64,000 bases of DNA from Phytomonas francai (Eukaryota; Euglenozoa; Kinetoplastea; Trypanosomatida; Trypanosomatidae), in contig MJCC01000008.1 of NCBI GenBank assembly GCA_001766655.1, positions 439,881-503,880 on the forward strand. Direction: 5' to 3'. Numbering within the stretch: position 1 is the stretch's first letter; each line of letters starts with the position of its first letter. The position numbers were made by a program, and so were the translations under genes. Positions 38,352 through 48,804 of the stretch are shown here, piece by piece. The notes under the pieces are model-generated. The model did no database searches and had not been told where the DNA came from. It worked only from the letters and a program-made list of their open reading frames with translations.

Positions 38352-39923
38352 ATGGCCACCGTGCACGTCTTCGTGGGGCAGTGCGGCAATCAGCTCGGGC
38401 CGACCGTCCTCGACCTCCTTGCGAGCGAGGCCCACGGCAGCGGCGCCGAGGACTGCCAGGCGCGCGTCTCGGCCGCGCACTTCCGGCGGGACCCCGCGGA
38501 CGGGCCCGGACCCCCGCGGCCTCGCTGCGTGATGGTCGACATGGAGCCCAAGGCGATGGCGTCGGCGATCGCGCGGGTGAACGGCCGCGGGGGAGAGGAG
38601 CGGGAGGGGGCGGGAGCAGCCACCGACCCCGCGCGGATCCCCCCGCTCTACAGGCTCTCCGCGCGGCAGTGCGTGGGGCGGGGGGAGGGGAGCGGGAATA
38701 ACTGGGCCTACGGCTATCACCACCAGGGCCGAAGCCGCCGCGCGGAGATCGCGGAGGGGCTCCGGCGGGAGGCCGAGGCGAGCGAGGCCGGGGTCGACCG
38801 CCTCCACGTCGTCCACAGCGCGGCCGGCGGGACGGGCTCCGGGGTCGGCTGCGTGGTCGCCGAGGTCGCCGCGGAGGAGTTTCCGCGGGCTGCGCTTGTC
38901 CACTCCATCGTCTGGCCCTTCCCCCGCGGCGAAGTTGTCCCGCAGTGGGTGAACCTTGCGCTCTGCCTGGCCACGCTGCGCGACGTCGTCGACGGCGCCT
39001 TCCTCGCCTTCAACGGCGTCATCGGCGAGGATCTCTTGCGGGCCCAGCGGTCGCTGGAGCTACCCCGAGCAGGGGGCGCCGGCGAGGAGGAGAAGGGCGC
39101 CATTGTGTTTGATGCCGTCTCCTTCGATACCTTGAACGTGCGCATCGGCCGCCTGCTCGTGCCACTTTTTCTTCCGCAGTGGCTGTACGAGGTGCCAAGT
39201 CCCCTTCGGGATCTCAGCAAGAATCGTATCGTCACGAGCCAGGCGGTGAAAAAACTGCGCGCGCGAAATGCGAAAGAGGAAGGAGAGGCCCCGCGCAGGC
39301 TGCGCTATTCCTCTTACGATGACGTCCTCGAGAGCCTCTGCCTTGATCCTGCGATGAAGTTTTTCACTGGTGTGCAGCTTCCTCAGGAGCGCATCACCGG
39401 ACACCCCACCTCGACGACGTGGTCCTCCGTCCTTTTAGAGGCCGTCCGCACCTTGGATGGAATGTTCACCTGCGAGGGGGTCTTTTCAGCTCCTCTTTCC
39501 TTTCCCCCAACTTCCTCGTCGTTGTTATCGTGTGCGCCCTTCGCGATGGCGAGCCGGAGCTGCCTATGGGCCCTGCGCGGCTACGACGCCCGGCGGGAGG
39601 GACTGCGAGAGCTGCGGGATCTCATGGCGAGCCGCCTACCAGACGGCGCCTTTCCTCTCACCACGCTGCTCGTGAGCTCGCTTGAAAAAAACGACGCCAC
39701 GTGGTACCCTCGTTTCGATCATGAGGTAAGTTTGTACGGGCATGCCCCCACCATCCCGCATTCCATCGCAGAGGCACTGCGGAAGGTCGAGGACCAGCTC
39801 CATGTAGGCGCCTTTATTCATCATTTTGAGCGTTACGGCGTGGAAAAGGCAACAATAGAAGAAGCCACGATGAAGCTGTGGGATACGGTCGCGGCGTACG
39901 ACCCCAGTCTCATTTATTCGTGA
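38352..39923 (+). CDS. TUBD1: Delta-tubulin
   Basis: A 523-residue tubulin-superfamily protein, somewhat longer than the ~450 usual. The start VHVFVGQCGNQLG, VMVDMEPKAM and the delta-specific GSGNNWAYGYHHQG (~115) identify it. The GTP-binding glycine loop is present as AGGTGSG at ~157-163, and IVWPFPRGEV follows. The C-terminal stretch FIHHFERYGVEKATIEEA matches the delta family end. Delta-tubulin builds the C-tubule of basal-body triplets and is kept mainly by flagellated organisms. The extra length comes from linkers at ~80-100 and ~235-250. The first ~700 bases are extremely G/C-rich at third positions, the end much less so. Confidence 0.92.
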   Translation: MATVHVFVGQCGNQLGPTVLDLLASEAHGSGAEDCQARVSAAHFRRDPADGPGPPRPRCVMVDMEPKAMASAIARVNGRGGEEREGAGAATDPARIPPLYRLSARQCVGRGEGSGNNWAYGYHHQGRSRRAEIAEGLRREAEASEAGVDRLHVVHSAAGGTGSGVGCVVAEVAAEEFPRAALVHSIVWPFPRGEVVPQWVNLALCLATLRDVVDGAFLAFNGVIGEDLLRAQRSLELPRAGGAGEEEKGAIVFDAVSFDTLNVRIGRLLVPLFLPQWLYEVPSPLRDLSKNRIVTSQAVKKLRARNAKEEGEAPRRLRYSSYDDVLESLCLDPAMKFFTGVQLPQERITGHPTSTTWSSVLLEAVRTLDGMFTCEGVFSAPLSFPPTSSSLLSCAPFAMASRSCLWALRGYDARREGLRELRDLMASRLPDGAFPLTTLLVSSLEKNDATWYPRFDHEVSLYGHAPTIPHSIAEALRKVEDQLHVGAFIHHFERYGVEKATIEEATMKLWDTVAAYDPSLIYS

Positions 39924-40439
39924 TACCCGTCCTAGGGCGACGATTAGAAAAACAAGAGATGCATACATAGATTTGTTTTCGAAATCGTGGCAATACATAC
40001 ACTAAACTTTTCGCTACTCTTTCTCTGTAATCATTACCCCACCCACCCCTTTATTGTTGGTTTTTCAATCTTCGGTTAGAGTAAGACCTTTCGAGTACTG
40101 AATCAAGAAAACGTGTTTTTTTTTTTCAAACGCCTATAACTCTTCTTTCGATTATTATTTTTATTGTTTGGAAAGATTAACAGTGTAGTAAACCTTGAGA
40201 GAACTCGTAGATTATTCATAACTTCATCACCACAGCCGGATTAAAAAAACAGTAGTAAAATTCAAAAAAGAATTCTTCCTTAAAGGTCTCACTTCTTAAG
40301 AAAAATAACCTTTAAGCGATAATATTAGATACGCGTATTTAGTGTGGTTTAGTTTCGTTTTCATTGAAACCAAACTGTAGTTCCTCTTCTAAGTAAAATA
40401 ACCCTCATACACCCTCACACGTACCCAACCCCCCATCGG
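39924..40439. other. Intergenic spacer
   Basis: AT-rich, no gene seen. Pyrimidine-rich tracts occur near 40008-40050; a T run lies at about 40117-40126. Confidence 0.4.
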
Positions 40440-41495
40440 ATGATCTCGAGCGCGGACCTCCTGCGTACGGCGAAGACCTCCGACGCGAGCGAGTGCTTCT
40501 GCGCGGCCGACTCGCAACCGGCGGTGCCGAAGCGGCCCTCGGCGGCGGCGGCTCCGCGCCCCCTCTCCTCCCGCCATCGCCTCCGCGCGCGCCCGATCCC
40601 GCGCACCCCCCCGCGCTCGTTTCCGGCGACCCTCGCGACCTACCGCCACGACCCCTACGCCTTCAACGCGCTCGAGGCCGCCGACGTCGACCTCGGCCGG
40701 CGGAGCTGCGCGTCGCTCTACGCGGCCGACCCCTCCGCGCGCTGCGGCCTCGTCGTCGGGCCCGTCCCGCCCGCGAGCGAAAGCGCGGACGAGGCGGTCG
40801 AGGGCAAGGCCGCCCTGCTCGAGCTCTCGGGCTCGTCTGCGGGCGAGGACGGGGTGAGTGAGGTGGGGAGCGAGGCCGGCGTCGGCGTCGGCGTGGGCGT
40901 GGGCGTGGGCGCGGCGGTGGTGGGCTCCCCCCCGCCCTCCGCGGCCTCGCGCGGGGCCGACGGCTTTGTCTTTCGCTTCCCCCGCCCCGCCGTCTTCCGG
41001 TACGCCTCGGTGAACTTCCGCTTCGGCTCGGCGTGGTTTATCGCGCCCTTCCGCACGCAGCCCGGGGACATGGTCGTCGCCGAGTACCCGCTGAACCAGA
41101 ACATGCACATGGGCATCGTCAACGCGATCACGACGGTGAAGCCCGCGACCTTCCACACTGAGGCCAACGACGACGCGAACTACCTCACGGACGAGGAGAT
41201 GCAGACGCTGCCGCGGCTGATTCGGCACGCGCGCGATCACGACAAGGACACGAAGCTGGAGATGCGCCGGTACGACCTGCACTCGCTCGAGAACGCGCGC
41301 CGGATCGCGGAGGAGATGCGGGCCCCGGTGACCTTCCTCGACGCGGAGTGGCTCATGGGCATGAACGTGATCACCTTCCTCGTGCACGTCTACGGCGACG
41401 TCGCCAAGGTCGATGAGGTCGCCGACGAGCTCGCGCGTGTAGAGCTGGCGGAGGTCGTGTTTACGTACCCCGCCGCCAACACTGAGGTGTCTTAA
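40440..41495 (+). CDS. PSP1-domain protein
   Basis: A 351-residue protein. The second half (~200-345) is a PSP1 C-terminal domain: FRTQPGDMVVAEYPLNQNMHMGIVNAI, then LPRLIRHARDHDKDTKLEMR, ENARRIAEEMRAPVTFLDAEWLMGMNVITFLVHVYG in adjacent family blocks. PSP1 domains occur in bacterial RicT/YaaT and in several RNA-associated proteins of kinetoplastids, including cell-cycle mRNA-binding factors. An RNA-linked role is therefore likely, but the partner is unknown. The N-terminal half is Ala/Pro/Arg-rich and includes a (GV)5 tract at ~146-156 from a GGCGTG-type repeat. G/C-ending codons dominate throughout. Confidence 0.85.
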   Translation: MISSADLLRTAKTSDASECFCAADSQPAVPKRPSAAAAPRPLSSRHRLRARPIPRTPPRSFPATLATYRHDPYAFNALEAADVDLGRRSCASLYAADPSARCGLVVGPVPPASESADEAVEGKAALLELSGSSAGEDGVSEVGSEAGVGVGVGVGVGAAVVGSPPPSAASRGADGFVFRFPRPAVFRYASVNFRFGSAWFIAPFRTQPGDMVVAEYPLNQNMHMGIVNAITTVKPATFHTEANDDANYLTDEEMQTLPRLIRHARDHDKDTKLEMRRYDLHSLENARRIAEEMRAPVTFLDAEWLMGMNVITFLVHVYGDVAKVDEVADELARVELAEVVFTYPAANTEVS

Positions 41496-44400
41496 ATAAT
41501 CCCCTCCTCCTTAAGTAAAACCCTAGAAAATGGCTTGCCTCATCCAACACGACCACTTCTATCCCTCTTATCATTTAAAAAAAAAAAAAAAAGAAGACCC
41601 GTACACGGATCTTTTTAGTGACTTACTAGAGGACTTAAATCAATGGGGAAGAGCAGAGTGGCCGACGCCGTGCAAAAAAAAAAAGGCAAAACCATGTGAT
41701 TGACTTAATGTATATCTATTGATCTATCTGTATAGATAGACATTCTCGCCGAAACTTTGACTTTATCATTGAACCTTTGTCTAAATAAAACTTACAACGG
41801 TAATGATAGAGAAATAGGGCGCTATAAAAATACTTTTCAATACTTTTAATTGCTTTCATTTTTTGAACCGATGTTGCTTTATTTGATAACTGTTCACTCA
41901 CGCGTGCGCATAGGAGGTATTAATGTTATTGATAAATTTATGCATGTCGTGAATATTTAAACTGATATTAACCGTTAATGGTGTTAGCGGTTTTTTTTCA
42001 ACCCATTCCATCGCCACAATTTCCTTTCTTGACTGTTGATATCGGCTTCCGTTGTTTGCTCTTTCTAATCCTTCTTATTGACATGTTGACATGTGTCGTA
42101 ATTAAGCTGTTATATGACGCGTAATGTGGGAAAAAATCTAAATCTAAGGTATAAAAAAGGGTGCTAACCAATTACCTATGTCAAATGAGAGAAAGAAAAG
42201 AAAGGGCAAAATTATGTATATGGGGATCAATATGTGGCTTTATGTATATGTTTTCTAGTGATATGTACGCTTTCCCTCCTATTGCTTTGCGACTGTTGAG
42301 CTTTTTGTTAAATAGAATTTTGCCTAGAGTTTTATCATAACTCCTTCATGTGCTTTAAACAAATGTATGAAATGCATTTAAATAGCAACCATAATTAGTT
42401 ACTAAAACACACATCTCAGTTTTTCTGTTCCGCTCTCACACTCATTTGTACTGCGGTTATAAACCACTTTTCAATTTATTTAGAAATTTTCCTTACCCCC
42501 GCAGCTTGTTGTTTTCGCTATTATTAAAATTATGTTATCACTCAGCATCCGCAATACTGCATCGAATGTCTGCAGAAGCTTTGTTAAATAATCGCGGAAA
42601 TTTATTAATAATTTTTTTGAATCGGAAGCTGTGCATTTATGCAGAAGCAAAAAAAAAAAAGGGAAGAGCTCGATGTATATTAGGAATGCTTACGTCTTTG
42701 ATAAATAATTTTATTTTGGGTAGAGCTATACATTATGTTGCAGAAGCATGCTTGAATAAATAAAAATACTTCTGTAATGGATACAATATAAAACGTCATT
42801 AAGGTTAGATGATCCTTAAAAACAGCAATACATTTGTATCATCATTTAATTTGTAGCAGTACTATTTTATAAATATTTGCTTTTGTGTGTGAAAAGGGGG
42901 AGATTGAGCGTGTTCTTTCTTGTTAATACACTTGTATCAGGGTTCCAAAACTCTTTTATTCTTTTCATCTCGGTTTCACTACTATAATCAAAATTATGTA
43001 AATATAAATCATTTTTAAACATTTGATTATTATTTTCTTTTCAAGGCTGAACTTCGTACAAATGCAGACTCAAGCTTGCTCTACAGTATGCAGAAAGAAG
43101 GTTGAGATAAAATGCCGAAACCTGGTTTGGAACGATTTCCTCTTATACATCTGTATTGACGAATGTCAAAGAAAAGTCGAAGGAGTTCCGCTGATTGAAC
43201 TGTGGGCTTCGATGCTTCTTCTTTGCAAAGGCTATTTAATTATACGGGTCTGTTGTCTAAATTACTGTTTTATGCTTTTCGAGTTAAGGCAAGAAGCAAT
43301 AAACATAATGTAACAATAGCGAATTTAAAAAAGGAAAAAAGGGGCTGCAATGTATTACTAAACTAAAATGTACTCATTGGGTATTCTTCAACACTATTGT
43401 GGATTCCTATAGCTATTTTTAACAGGTATTTAATAGGGATTCGATAAATGGTGTTGGGAAAAAAGGGAAATGCTAGGTTAAGATAAAGGACATTTGAATG
43501 TAAATAGGAAAACTGCCAAGCTGTAATAAGTTAAGGCGCTCCTATTAAATCCAGGGAAGCGGTGTTGTTAATCGCACGGTATACTATGCCTTTTTCCCTT
43601 ACTGCACCTCGCCTCATCTCGACAATCCTTTTTCCTGTGTAACTTTTAGTTTAAAGAAAATGAGAAAATAAAATAAAGAAATAGCAGCAGTGGGGGTACG
43701 TATGTAATGCTGCAAAAGTTACGAATGGACACGCTAAACTGTTTCGCTGCTTCGACCTCTGTTTAAGTATCGTAGTACGAAAAAAAAGTAAGTGGTTCTA
43801 CACGAGCAGGTGGTCAGTATGGAATAGGTGAATTTGATGATTGTGCTTCAAAATGTTGGATAGACAATGTTTCTTTTGTTATAACTAAACGGGTTTTGTT
43901 TAGGGTGTATATGTATAACAGTAAGTGATTTTCTTCTGATTTATGACTATAAATTTTTACTTGAATTAGAAAGATTATACCTAGATGAAGAAATTTTTAA
44001 ATAATAATACCCCTATCATGATCTACCCCTGTAGAAGTGGAAGGGGAGGATTCTAACTATTTGGGGGATTATTTTTGAAGTTAGGGAAAAAAATCGCATT
44101 AATCCTGCCTTTATTCAACATTCCTTGTGTATTCTGGTTGACTATAAGTTTTTGCATTTTTCTTCCGTCTTCTCAGTCTCTTTGGACATACTTTTTTATC
44201 TCCGTTCCATGCTTTTGAACAACTTACAGTTCGTTTATTTATTTATCCGTTTACTTTCTTGTCTGATTGTTTTTAAGGTTATTTACTAATTTTTGAATAG
44301 GCATACCTTTTTACCATTAACTACCATTCTGTGTCTTCACCAGAGTAAAAAAAAAAATTGGTAATAATATCAAAACCTATTCATGATTCACTGTAGAAAA

Positions 44401-44693
44401 AATGAAAAAAGATTTATTAGGCGACTTGAAGCCCAATGAGAAAAGCAACCGGTAACACCCTTTAATCTTCTTTGCATTCCTCTTTTTTTAATTTTTATCT
44501 TCATAAACCACGCACCTATTCCCATATCCACTCCTACACAGGGTCCTGTATTCATTGTGTTGTCTATCCCAAGCGGATTCCATCGTCCGAGGCGCCCGGG
44601 GAAGGAGCGACAGGGGGAGGTACACCGTGCGAGGCGAGCGAGACCCGCGTTCGACGCGTCCCTTTCTTCTGTCCTGTTTCCGTTATCGAGGGC
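41496..44693. other. 3.2-kb stretch without a clear gene
   Basis: The largest gap between genes, strongly AT-rich, with A runs (about 41577-41592, 42649-42660) and no tRNA-, rRNA- or snRNA-like sequence that I could find. The words GCAGAAGC recur at about 42573, 42641 and 42741. The only coding candidate worth noting is the 83-codon frame at 43062-43313, listed separately. The last ~120 bases before 44694 become GC-rich and are open in frame with the next gene up to a TTG at 44472, but carry no conserved residues. Confidence 0.5.
43062..43313 (+). CDS. Possible small Cys-rich protein (uncertain)
   Basis: An 83-codon frame opening with ATG, 17 nt after a pyrimidine tract and AG (43044-43045), the same arrangement that precedes the clear genes. 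The peptide has nine cysteines (CSTVC, IKC, YICIDEC, CCLNYC) and a hydrophobic middle (PLIELWASMLLLCKGYLIIRV). No homologue is recognised and A/T-rich codon use gives no support. It could be chance in an AT-rich spacer. Confidence 0.2.
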   Translation: MQTQACSTVCRKKVEIKCRNLVWNDFLLYICIDECQRKVEGVPLIELWASMLLLCKGYLIIRVCCLNYCFMLFELRQEAINIM

Positions 44694-45785
44694 ATGTTCG
44701 CGCGCTGTCGGGCCTTTCGCGCGCCGCCGCCGAGCGCGCAGGACCTCGCGGCGGCCTTCCGCGTCCTCGGGCTGAGCTACGCGCCGAACCCGTCGGGGCC
44801 GCTGCGCGCCGCCCTGCTGGCGGCCGTCCGGCGGCAGTACCGCGCGCTCGCGCGGCTGCACCACCCCGACCTCAGCGGCGGCGACGACCACCGGATGAGC
44901 GTCATCAACACGGCGTACGAGGTGATCCAGGCGAGCGGGGTGTTGCAGCCCCGCGGGGGGGAAACGGGGGGGGGGCCCCACAGCCCTCACAGCCCTCAGA
45001 GGAGCCCCTTTGACCCCCCCCCGGCGGACCCCCGCGCTGACACAAACGCGCGCGGGCGGGGCGCGGCAGGGGCGCGGCCGCGGCGGCCGCGCGTCCCCGA
45101 CGACTTCGCGAGCGGCGACGACGCGGCGTCGTGGGCCCTGCGCGGCGGCCTCGACTGGCGGTCCGTCCTCGCCGGCGCGGACGGGGTCTCCGCGCAGGAG
45201 ATCGCGAACCCGGCGAACCACCCTTTCAGCCACAGCAAATTCTTCACCTTCGACGAGGACGTGCGGATCTACCGCATGCTCCGCGGGGGGGCCACCGTCC
45301 CGCAGGTCGCCCGCACGCTCGGGAAGCCCGCGACCTTCATCGAGCGCCGGCTACACAATGCGCAGTTTAAACTGCGCGTCCGGTGGGTGCTCCGGCACGC
45401 GGGGGGGGGCGCGGGTAAGGCCCGCCGCGACCCCGCCCACGCGGCGACGGCGCCGACGGGAGCCCCGCCGGTCGCCGAAAACGTCCACGAGCGGCTTCTC
45501 AGGCGCTCGCCTTACGAAACACCCTCGCGCGCCTTCTCCGCGGCCTTCGAGGAGGCCCCGCGGCGGCGGCAGGAATGGGAAGAGACCCCCCCGGCCTGGC
45601 GGCAGCCTCGCTATTTTGAGCAGCTATCCATGGCCGAAAAGTTTGAGCAGGCCACGCGTGCCCGCGATACGGCGACGCCCGCGGACTGTTATTCGGCCCC
45701 GCCTCCTTTGCGTACCGTCGCATCGAAGGTCGGGCGCTCATATGCGAACTACCACCGATTGAACGCCGCTACACACGGAAAGTAG
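44694..45785 (+). CDS. J-domain protein with Myb-like C-terminal module
   Basis: A 363-residue protein starting at the ATG at 44694, with upstream sequence to a TTG at 44472 judged 5' UTR. A J domain lies at ~15-80: AAFRVLGLSY, VRRQYRALARLHHPDLSGGDD with the HPD tripeptide that stimulates Hsp70 ATPase, and VINTAYEVIQ. The G/F and zinc-finger regions of DnaJ are absent. A region at ~185-235 (FTFDEDVRIYRMLRGGATVPQVARTLG, then FIERRLHNAQ) has the look of a Myb/SANT-type helix bundle. The N-terminal MFARCRAFRAPP is Arg-rich without acidic residues, compatible with mitochondrial import. A mitochondrial co-chaperone role is inference; the J domain is firm. Confidence 0.8.
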   Translation: MFARCRAFRAPPPSAQDLAAAFRVLGLSYAPNPSGPLRAALLAAVRRQYRALARLHHPDLSGGDDHRMSVINTAYEVIQASGVLQPRGGETGGGPHSPHSPQRSPFDPPPADPRADTNARGRGAAGARPRRPRVPDDFASGDDAASWALRGGLDWRSVLAGADGVSAQEIANPANHPFSHSKFFTFDEDVRIYRMLRGGATVPQVARTLGKPATFIERRLHNAQFKLRVRWVLRHAGGGAGKARRDPAHAATAPTGAPPVAENVHERLLRRSPYETPSRAFSAAFEEAPRRRQEWEETPPAWRQPRYFEQLSMAEKFEQATRARDTATPADCYSAPPPLRTVASKVGRSYANYHRLNAATHGK

Positions 45786-46566
45786 AACGATGCGTCATCT
45801 CGAGCGAAGAAGAAGGAGAAATAGAATCGTTTTTCTGTCTTTTGTGCTTCCTGCTGTTGACTTATGGGGATAAAAATGGGGTGGGAGAGAGGATGTTGTA
45901 AACGCGACCAGTTTTTACGAACTGTACTTGCTTTGTATCGCCCTCTAAAGGAACTGGGCCCTGTCTCGTTTTAAAAACTCGCATTTGTCGCCTTGGCTGA
46001 GGTAAGGACTTTTTCACTACCCCTTTCATTTTTTTTAATTCGACTTTGCAGGGCAGCTGTGTGTCTGGTTGGGTGTATCAGCTTATGGGGGAGCGAGGCC
46101 GATCGAATTTGTTCTTTATTATTGGCAGTTCATTTCATTTTTTTTGCTTAACATTAAGTCGGTTTAATCTATTCGTTTCCTCGTGTGTGTTTTGCATGCA
46201 TTCAGCATACACCCTTGGCAGTAACCGGGAGGAGAGCTTTAGTAATTTCTGTATGGACCATTAATTTGTGTTTACTGTGATAGTACACTTTGGTGAGTGG
46301 GCGAAAGGGTTGATATGTTGTCATTTTAGATTGTCGTGTTTTCACAAAGCGACCTGAAAGGGAGATAAGATCCTTTTATTATTGTTATAGACGAGGGGTG
46401 CTGACAAAAAAATTCGATTTTCATGATCCTTAAACGCCCCATCCGCGTAGTATTTCAATACAGTAGTAATCAAGTCTAGTTTCCCCTATATAGGTGTGCA
46501 GGGAAAAGCAAAATCCATAATACTATAAGAGTAATACTAATTAATCTCGTTCTAAAAGATCAAATA
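45786..46566. other. Intergenic spacer
   Basis: About 780 bp without a clear gene. T-rich tracts near 46027-46038 and 46134-46145; no strong repeat. Confidence 0.4.
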
Positions 46567-48804
46567 ATGCGCTGTTGGCAATCTACTGCATTGAGACTAG
46601 TTAGCCTTGCGGGATCAAATGCCGCGCGTTTCGCCCCCACCACGTTTTCGTCATCACGGGGTACCTCCTTTTCCACTACCACAACTCCTTCTCCTCCTCC
46701 TCCTCCCACATCAAGCCTTCCATTGCAGGAGGAGATGCAGGCGAGGGGATTTGTGAACTCCACGCCGAACTTTTCCTGTGATTTTGCGGATTCGGCGCCA
46801 GCTTCCGATTCTTCTTCTTCCTCCATTCCAGCCGGATTTGAAACTTCTCCGGCGACAGGGGTGGATCTCGTGCAGGATCTTCACGGGCCGTGGTTGGTCA
46901 TGACGGACGACCTGCAGGGGGAGCTTTTTGTCGACCACGACGCTTTTCTTTACTATCGCCCGGCAAACGGCATCGGCTACGGCGTGGGCAAGATCAGCCT
47001 CCTCGGCGGCGAGAGCGAGCTCGGCACCGCCTTTACCGCCACGCTGATGGTATATAGTTATTCACAAACGGAAAGGTTCCCCCCTTTGCATGGCATCACC
47101 CTGCACATTACGGGAATGGTGAATAAAGTCTCTGCGAAACCCCCTCAGTCGTATAAAACGTTTTCGCTCATTGGAATTTGGCAAAAGGAAGACCGAAATG
47201 CGGATACAAACCAAGTCTGTGACCCTTTGCCAGGAAATCCTTTCAATCATGACAATGTCTCTGATAACGGACTCAGTATGGGGGAAGAGGAGAGAGCTGA
47301 GGCGGGTGTGAACGCTATACAGGATAATTTACCCTTGCCATCGAGCACGCCGAATGAAAATGAGGCAGAAAAGAAGAATATTCGAAGGACAGGGCAGTTT
47401 AATGCGGCGAAGCTCTCGCCGTGGGTTCCAACGTCGAAGGATGCCCCCTGGCAGCCCAATGAGGAGCTCCAGTCCATGCTTAAGAAGGTCTTCCCGCAGG
47501 ATCTGAATCTCACCTCGCATCTCCGCCGCGAAGCAGAATCTAAAGAAGCGCATGCCCGCGCTTCGTCCAAATCTTACGAGGGGAAAGAAGAAAAAGATAG
47601 CGAGGCAGAAGACGACGACAACGACGACAACGACGACGAGGCCCTTTCGATGGTGTTCCGGCAAAGCTTACCCCATCATATGGACCTTTCCAAATACAAA
47701 GTGGGACGTATCCCTGACATCTACTACATTCCCGACTACATCAGCGAAAACGAGGAGCGGCAGATCCTTGAATTCGTAAAGAACACCCCCAAGGAGCTCA
47801 AATCAGTGCTCCCGAAGCGTACGGCGCAGGAGTGGGGCTGCAAGATGTGCGAGGAATGCCAAAAGAGCTTCGTTTCCGACGCGAATATGCCGAATTGGGT
47901 CCAGGCGTGCACGGACATGCTCGTCTACGACGGGATTTTCGGCCCGAGCACCTTCCCGAACACAGTGCGGGTGCACGAGTATGAGACGGGCGAGGGCATT
48001 GGCCCGCACACGGACGGCCCGATTTACCTCCCGCAGGTGAGCGTGCTCTCGCTGGGCTCGACGTCCGTGATGGGGTTCTACGCCCGCAGAGCCCCGCACG
48101 CGGAGAATCCGATGGAGCACTACGAAGATACGTTTAAATTCGAGCCCGGGCGTGGCCCGCCGGTGGAGACGGTCGTGATGGAGCCCCGCTCCCTGCTCGT
48201 CTTCGCCGGGGCGGCCTATTACTACCACCCGCACGGCGTCTCCGACAAGGTGGTCGATGACCTCGCGCCGGAGGTCGCTGGCGAGGTCGTCAATCGCCAT
48301 CTTTTGCGCGAGAAGGACCTTACGCGGGTGGAGAGGCGGTATCGCGCGAGCCTGACGACGAGGAACCTTCTCACGCGGTGCAATCACCAGCCAAAGCGGG
48401 CGGAGTATAACATGAAGCGCGCGTGGTACCTCTACCACCACCTCCCGCTGCCAACGCCGCTTTTTACCCCCTCCCCCCTCACCGTCAAGGAGGACGCTGG
48501 TAGGACGGCAGCCCCCTCCTCTTCTTCTTCTTCCCCAGCGCTGTCGTCTTCCGAAAATTCGCTAGGGCCTCTTCCGTCGGAACTGTTGGAGAGGTGGGAA
48601 GGTAAGATGGATCGTATCTTTGCCCAGCAGGTGGCGTTATCGGCAGAGGTGAAGGAGCTCAAGCAGTTTTTGGCAGGCTTCATCGCCACTGGGAGCAGCT
48701 ACCAGAAGGAGACAGCAGGAGTCCTTAACGGCCTGACGAAATCCCTTCTTGAAATGGATTCCAAACTCGAAGACCTGATGGATGAATTGCAAGTTCGAAA
48801 ATAA
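46567..48804 (+). CDS. ALKBH6-like Fe(II)/2-oxoglutarate dioxygenase with extended N-terminus
   Basis: A 745-residue protein. The AlkB-type domain (~365-615) most resembles ALKBH6: PDIYYIPDYISENEERQIL, EYETGEGIGPHTDGPIYLP, VSVLSLGSTSVMGFY and MEPRSLLVFAGAAYYY. The iron ligands H481, D483 and H556 are present, as is the late Arg-x5-Arg of RASLTTR. AlkB enzymes remove methyl groups from nucleic acid or protein; the ALKBH6 substrate is poorly defined. Ahead of it lie an Arg/Ser-rich start (LRLVSLAGSNAARFAP) resembling a mitochondrial presequence, an unfamiliar folded-looking region at ~95-200 (DLHGPWLVMTDDLQGELFVD) and an acidic linker. A coiled coil follows at ~690-745. Human ALKBH6 is only ~240 residues, so two-thirds of this protein is extra. 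Confidence 0.85.
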   Translation: MRCWQSTALRLVSLAGSNAARFAPTTFSSSRGTSFSTTTTPSPPPPPTSSLPLQEEMQARGFVNSTPNFSCDFADSAPASDSSSSSIPAGFETSPATGVDLVQDLHGPWLVMTDDLQGELFVDHDAFLYYRPANGIGYGVGKISLLGGESELGTAFTATLMVYSYSQTERFPPLHGITLHITGMVNKVSAKPPQSYKTFSLIGIWQKEDRNADTNQVCDPLPGNPFNHDNVSDNGLSMGEEERAEAGVNAIQDNLPLPSSTPNENEAEKKNIRRTGQFNAAKLSPWVPTSKDAPWQPNEELQSMLKKVFPQDLNLTSHLRREAESKEAHARASSKSYEGKEEKDSEAEDDDNDDNDDEALSMVFRQSLPHHMDLSKYKVGRIPDIYYIPDYISENEERQILEFVKNTPKELKSVLPKRTAQEWGCKMCEECQKSFVSDANMPNWVQACTDMLVYDGIFGPSTFPNTVRVHEYETGEGIGPHTDGPIYLPQVSVLSLGSTSVMGFYARRAPHAENPMEHYEDTFKFEPGRGPPVETVVMEPRSLLVFAGAAYYYHPHGVSDKVVDDLAPEVAGEVVNRHLLREKDLTRVERRYRASLTTRNLLTRCNHQPKRAEYNMKRAWYLYHHLPLPTPLFTPSPLTVKEDAGRTAAPSSSSSSPALSSSENSLGPLPSELLERWEGKMDRIFAQQVALSAEVKELKQFLAGFIATGSSYQKETAGVLNGLTKSLLEMDSKLEDLMDELQVRK

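Noticed and set aside
44472..44693. Extending the J-domain gene upstream to a TTG
   Set aside because: The extension is unconserved, lacks an ATG and includes a likely pyrimidine-AG processing signal; the ATG at 44694 is preferred.
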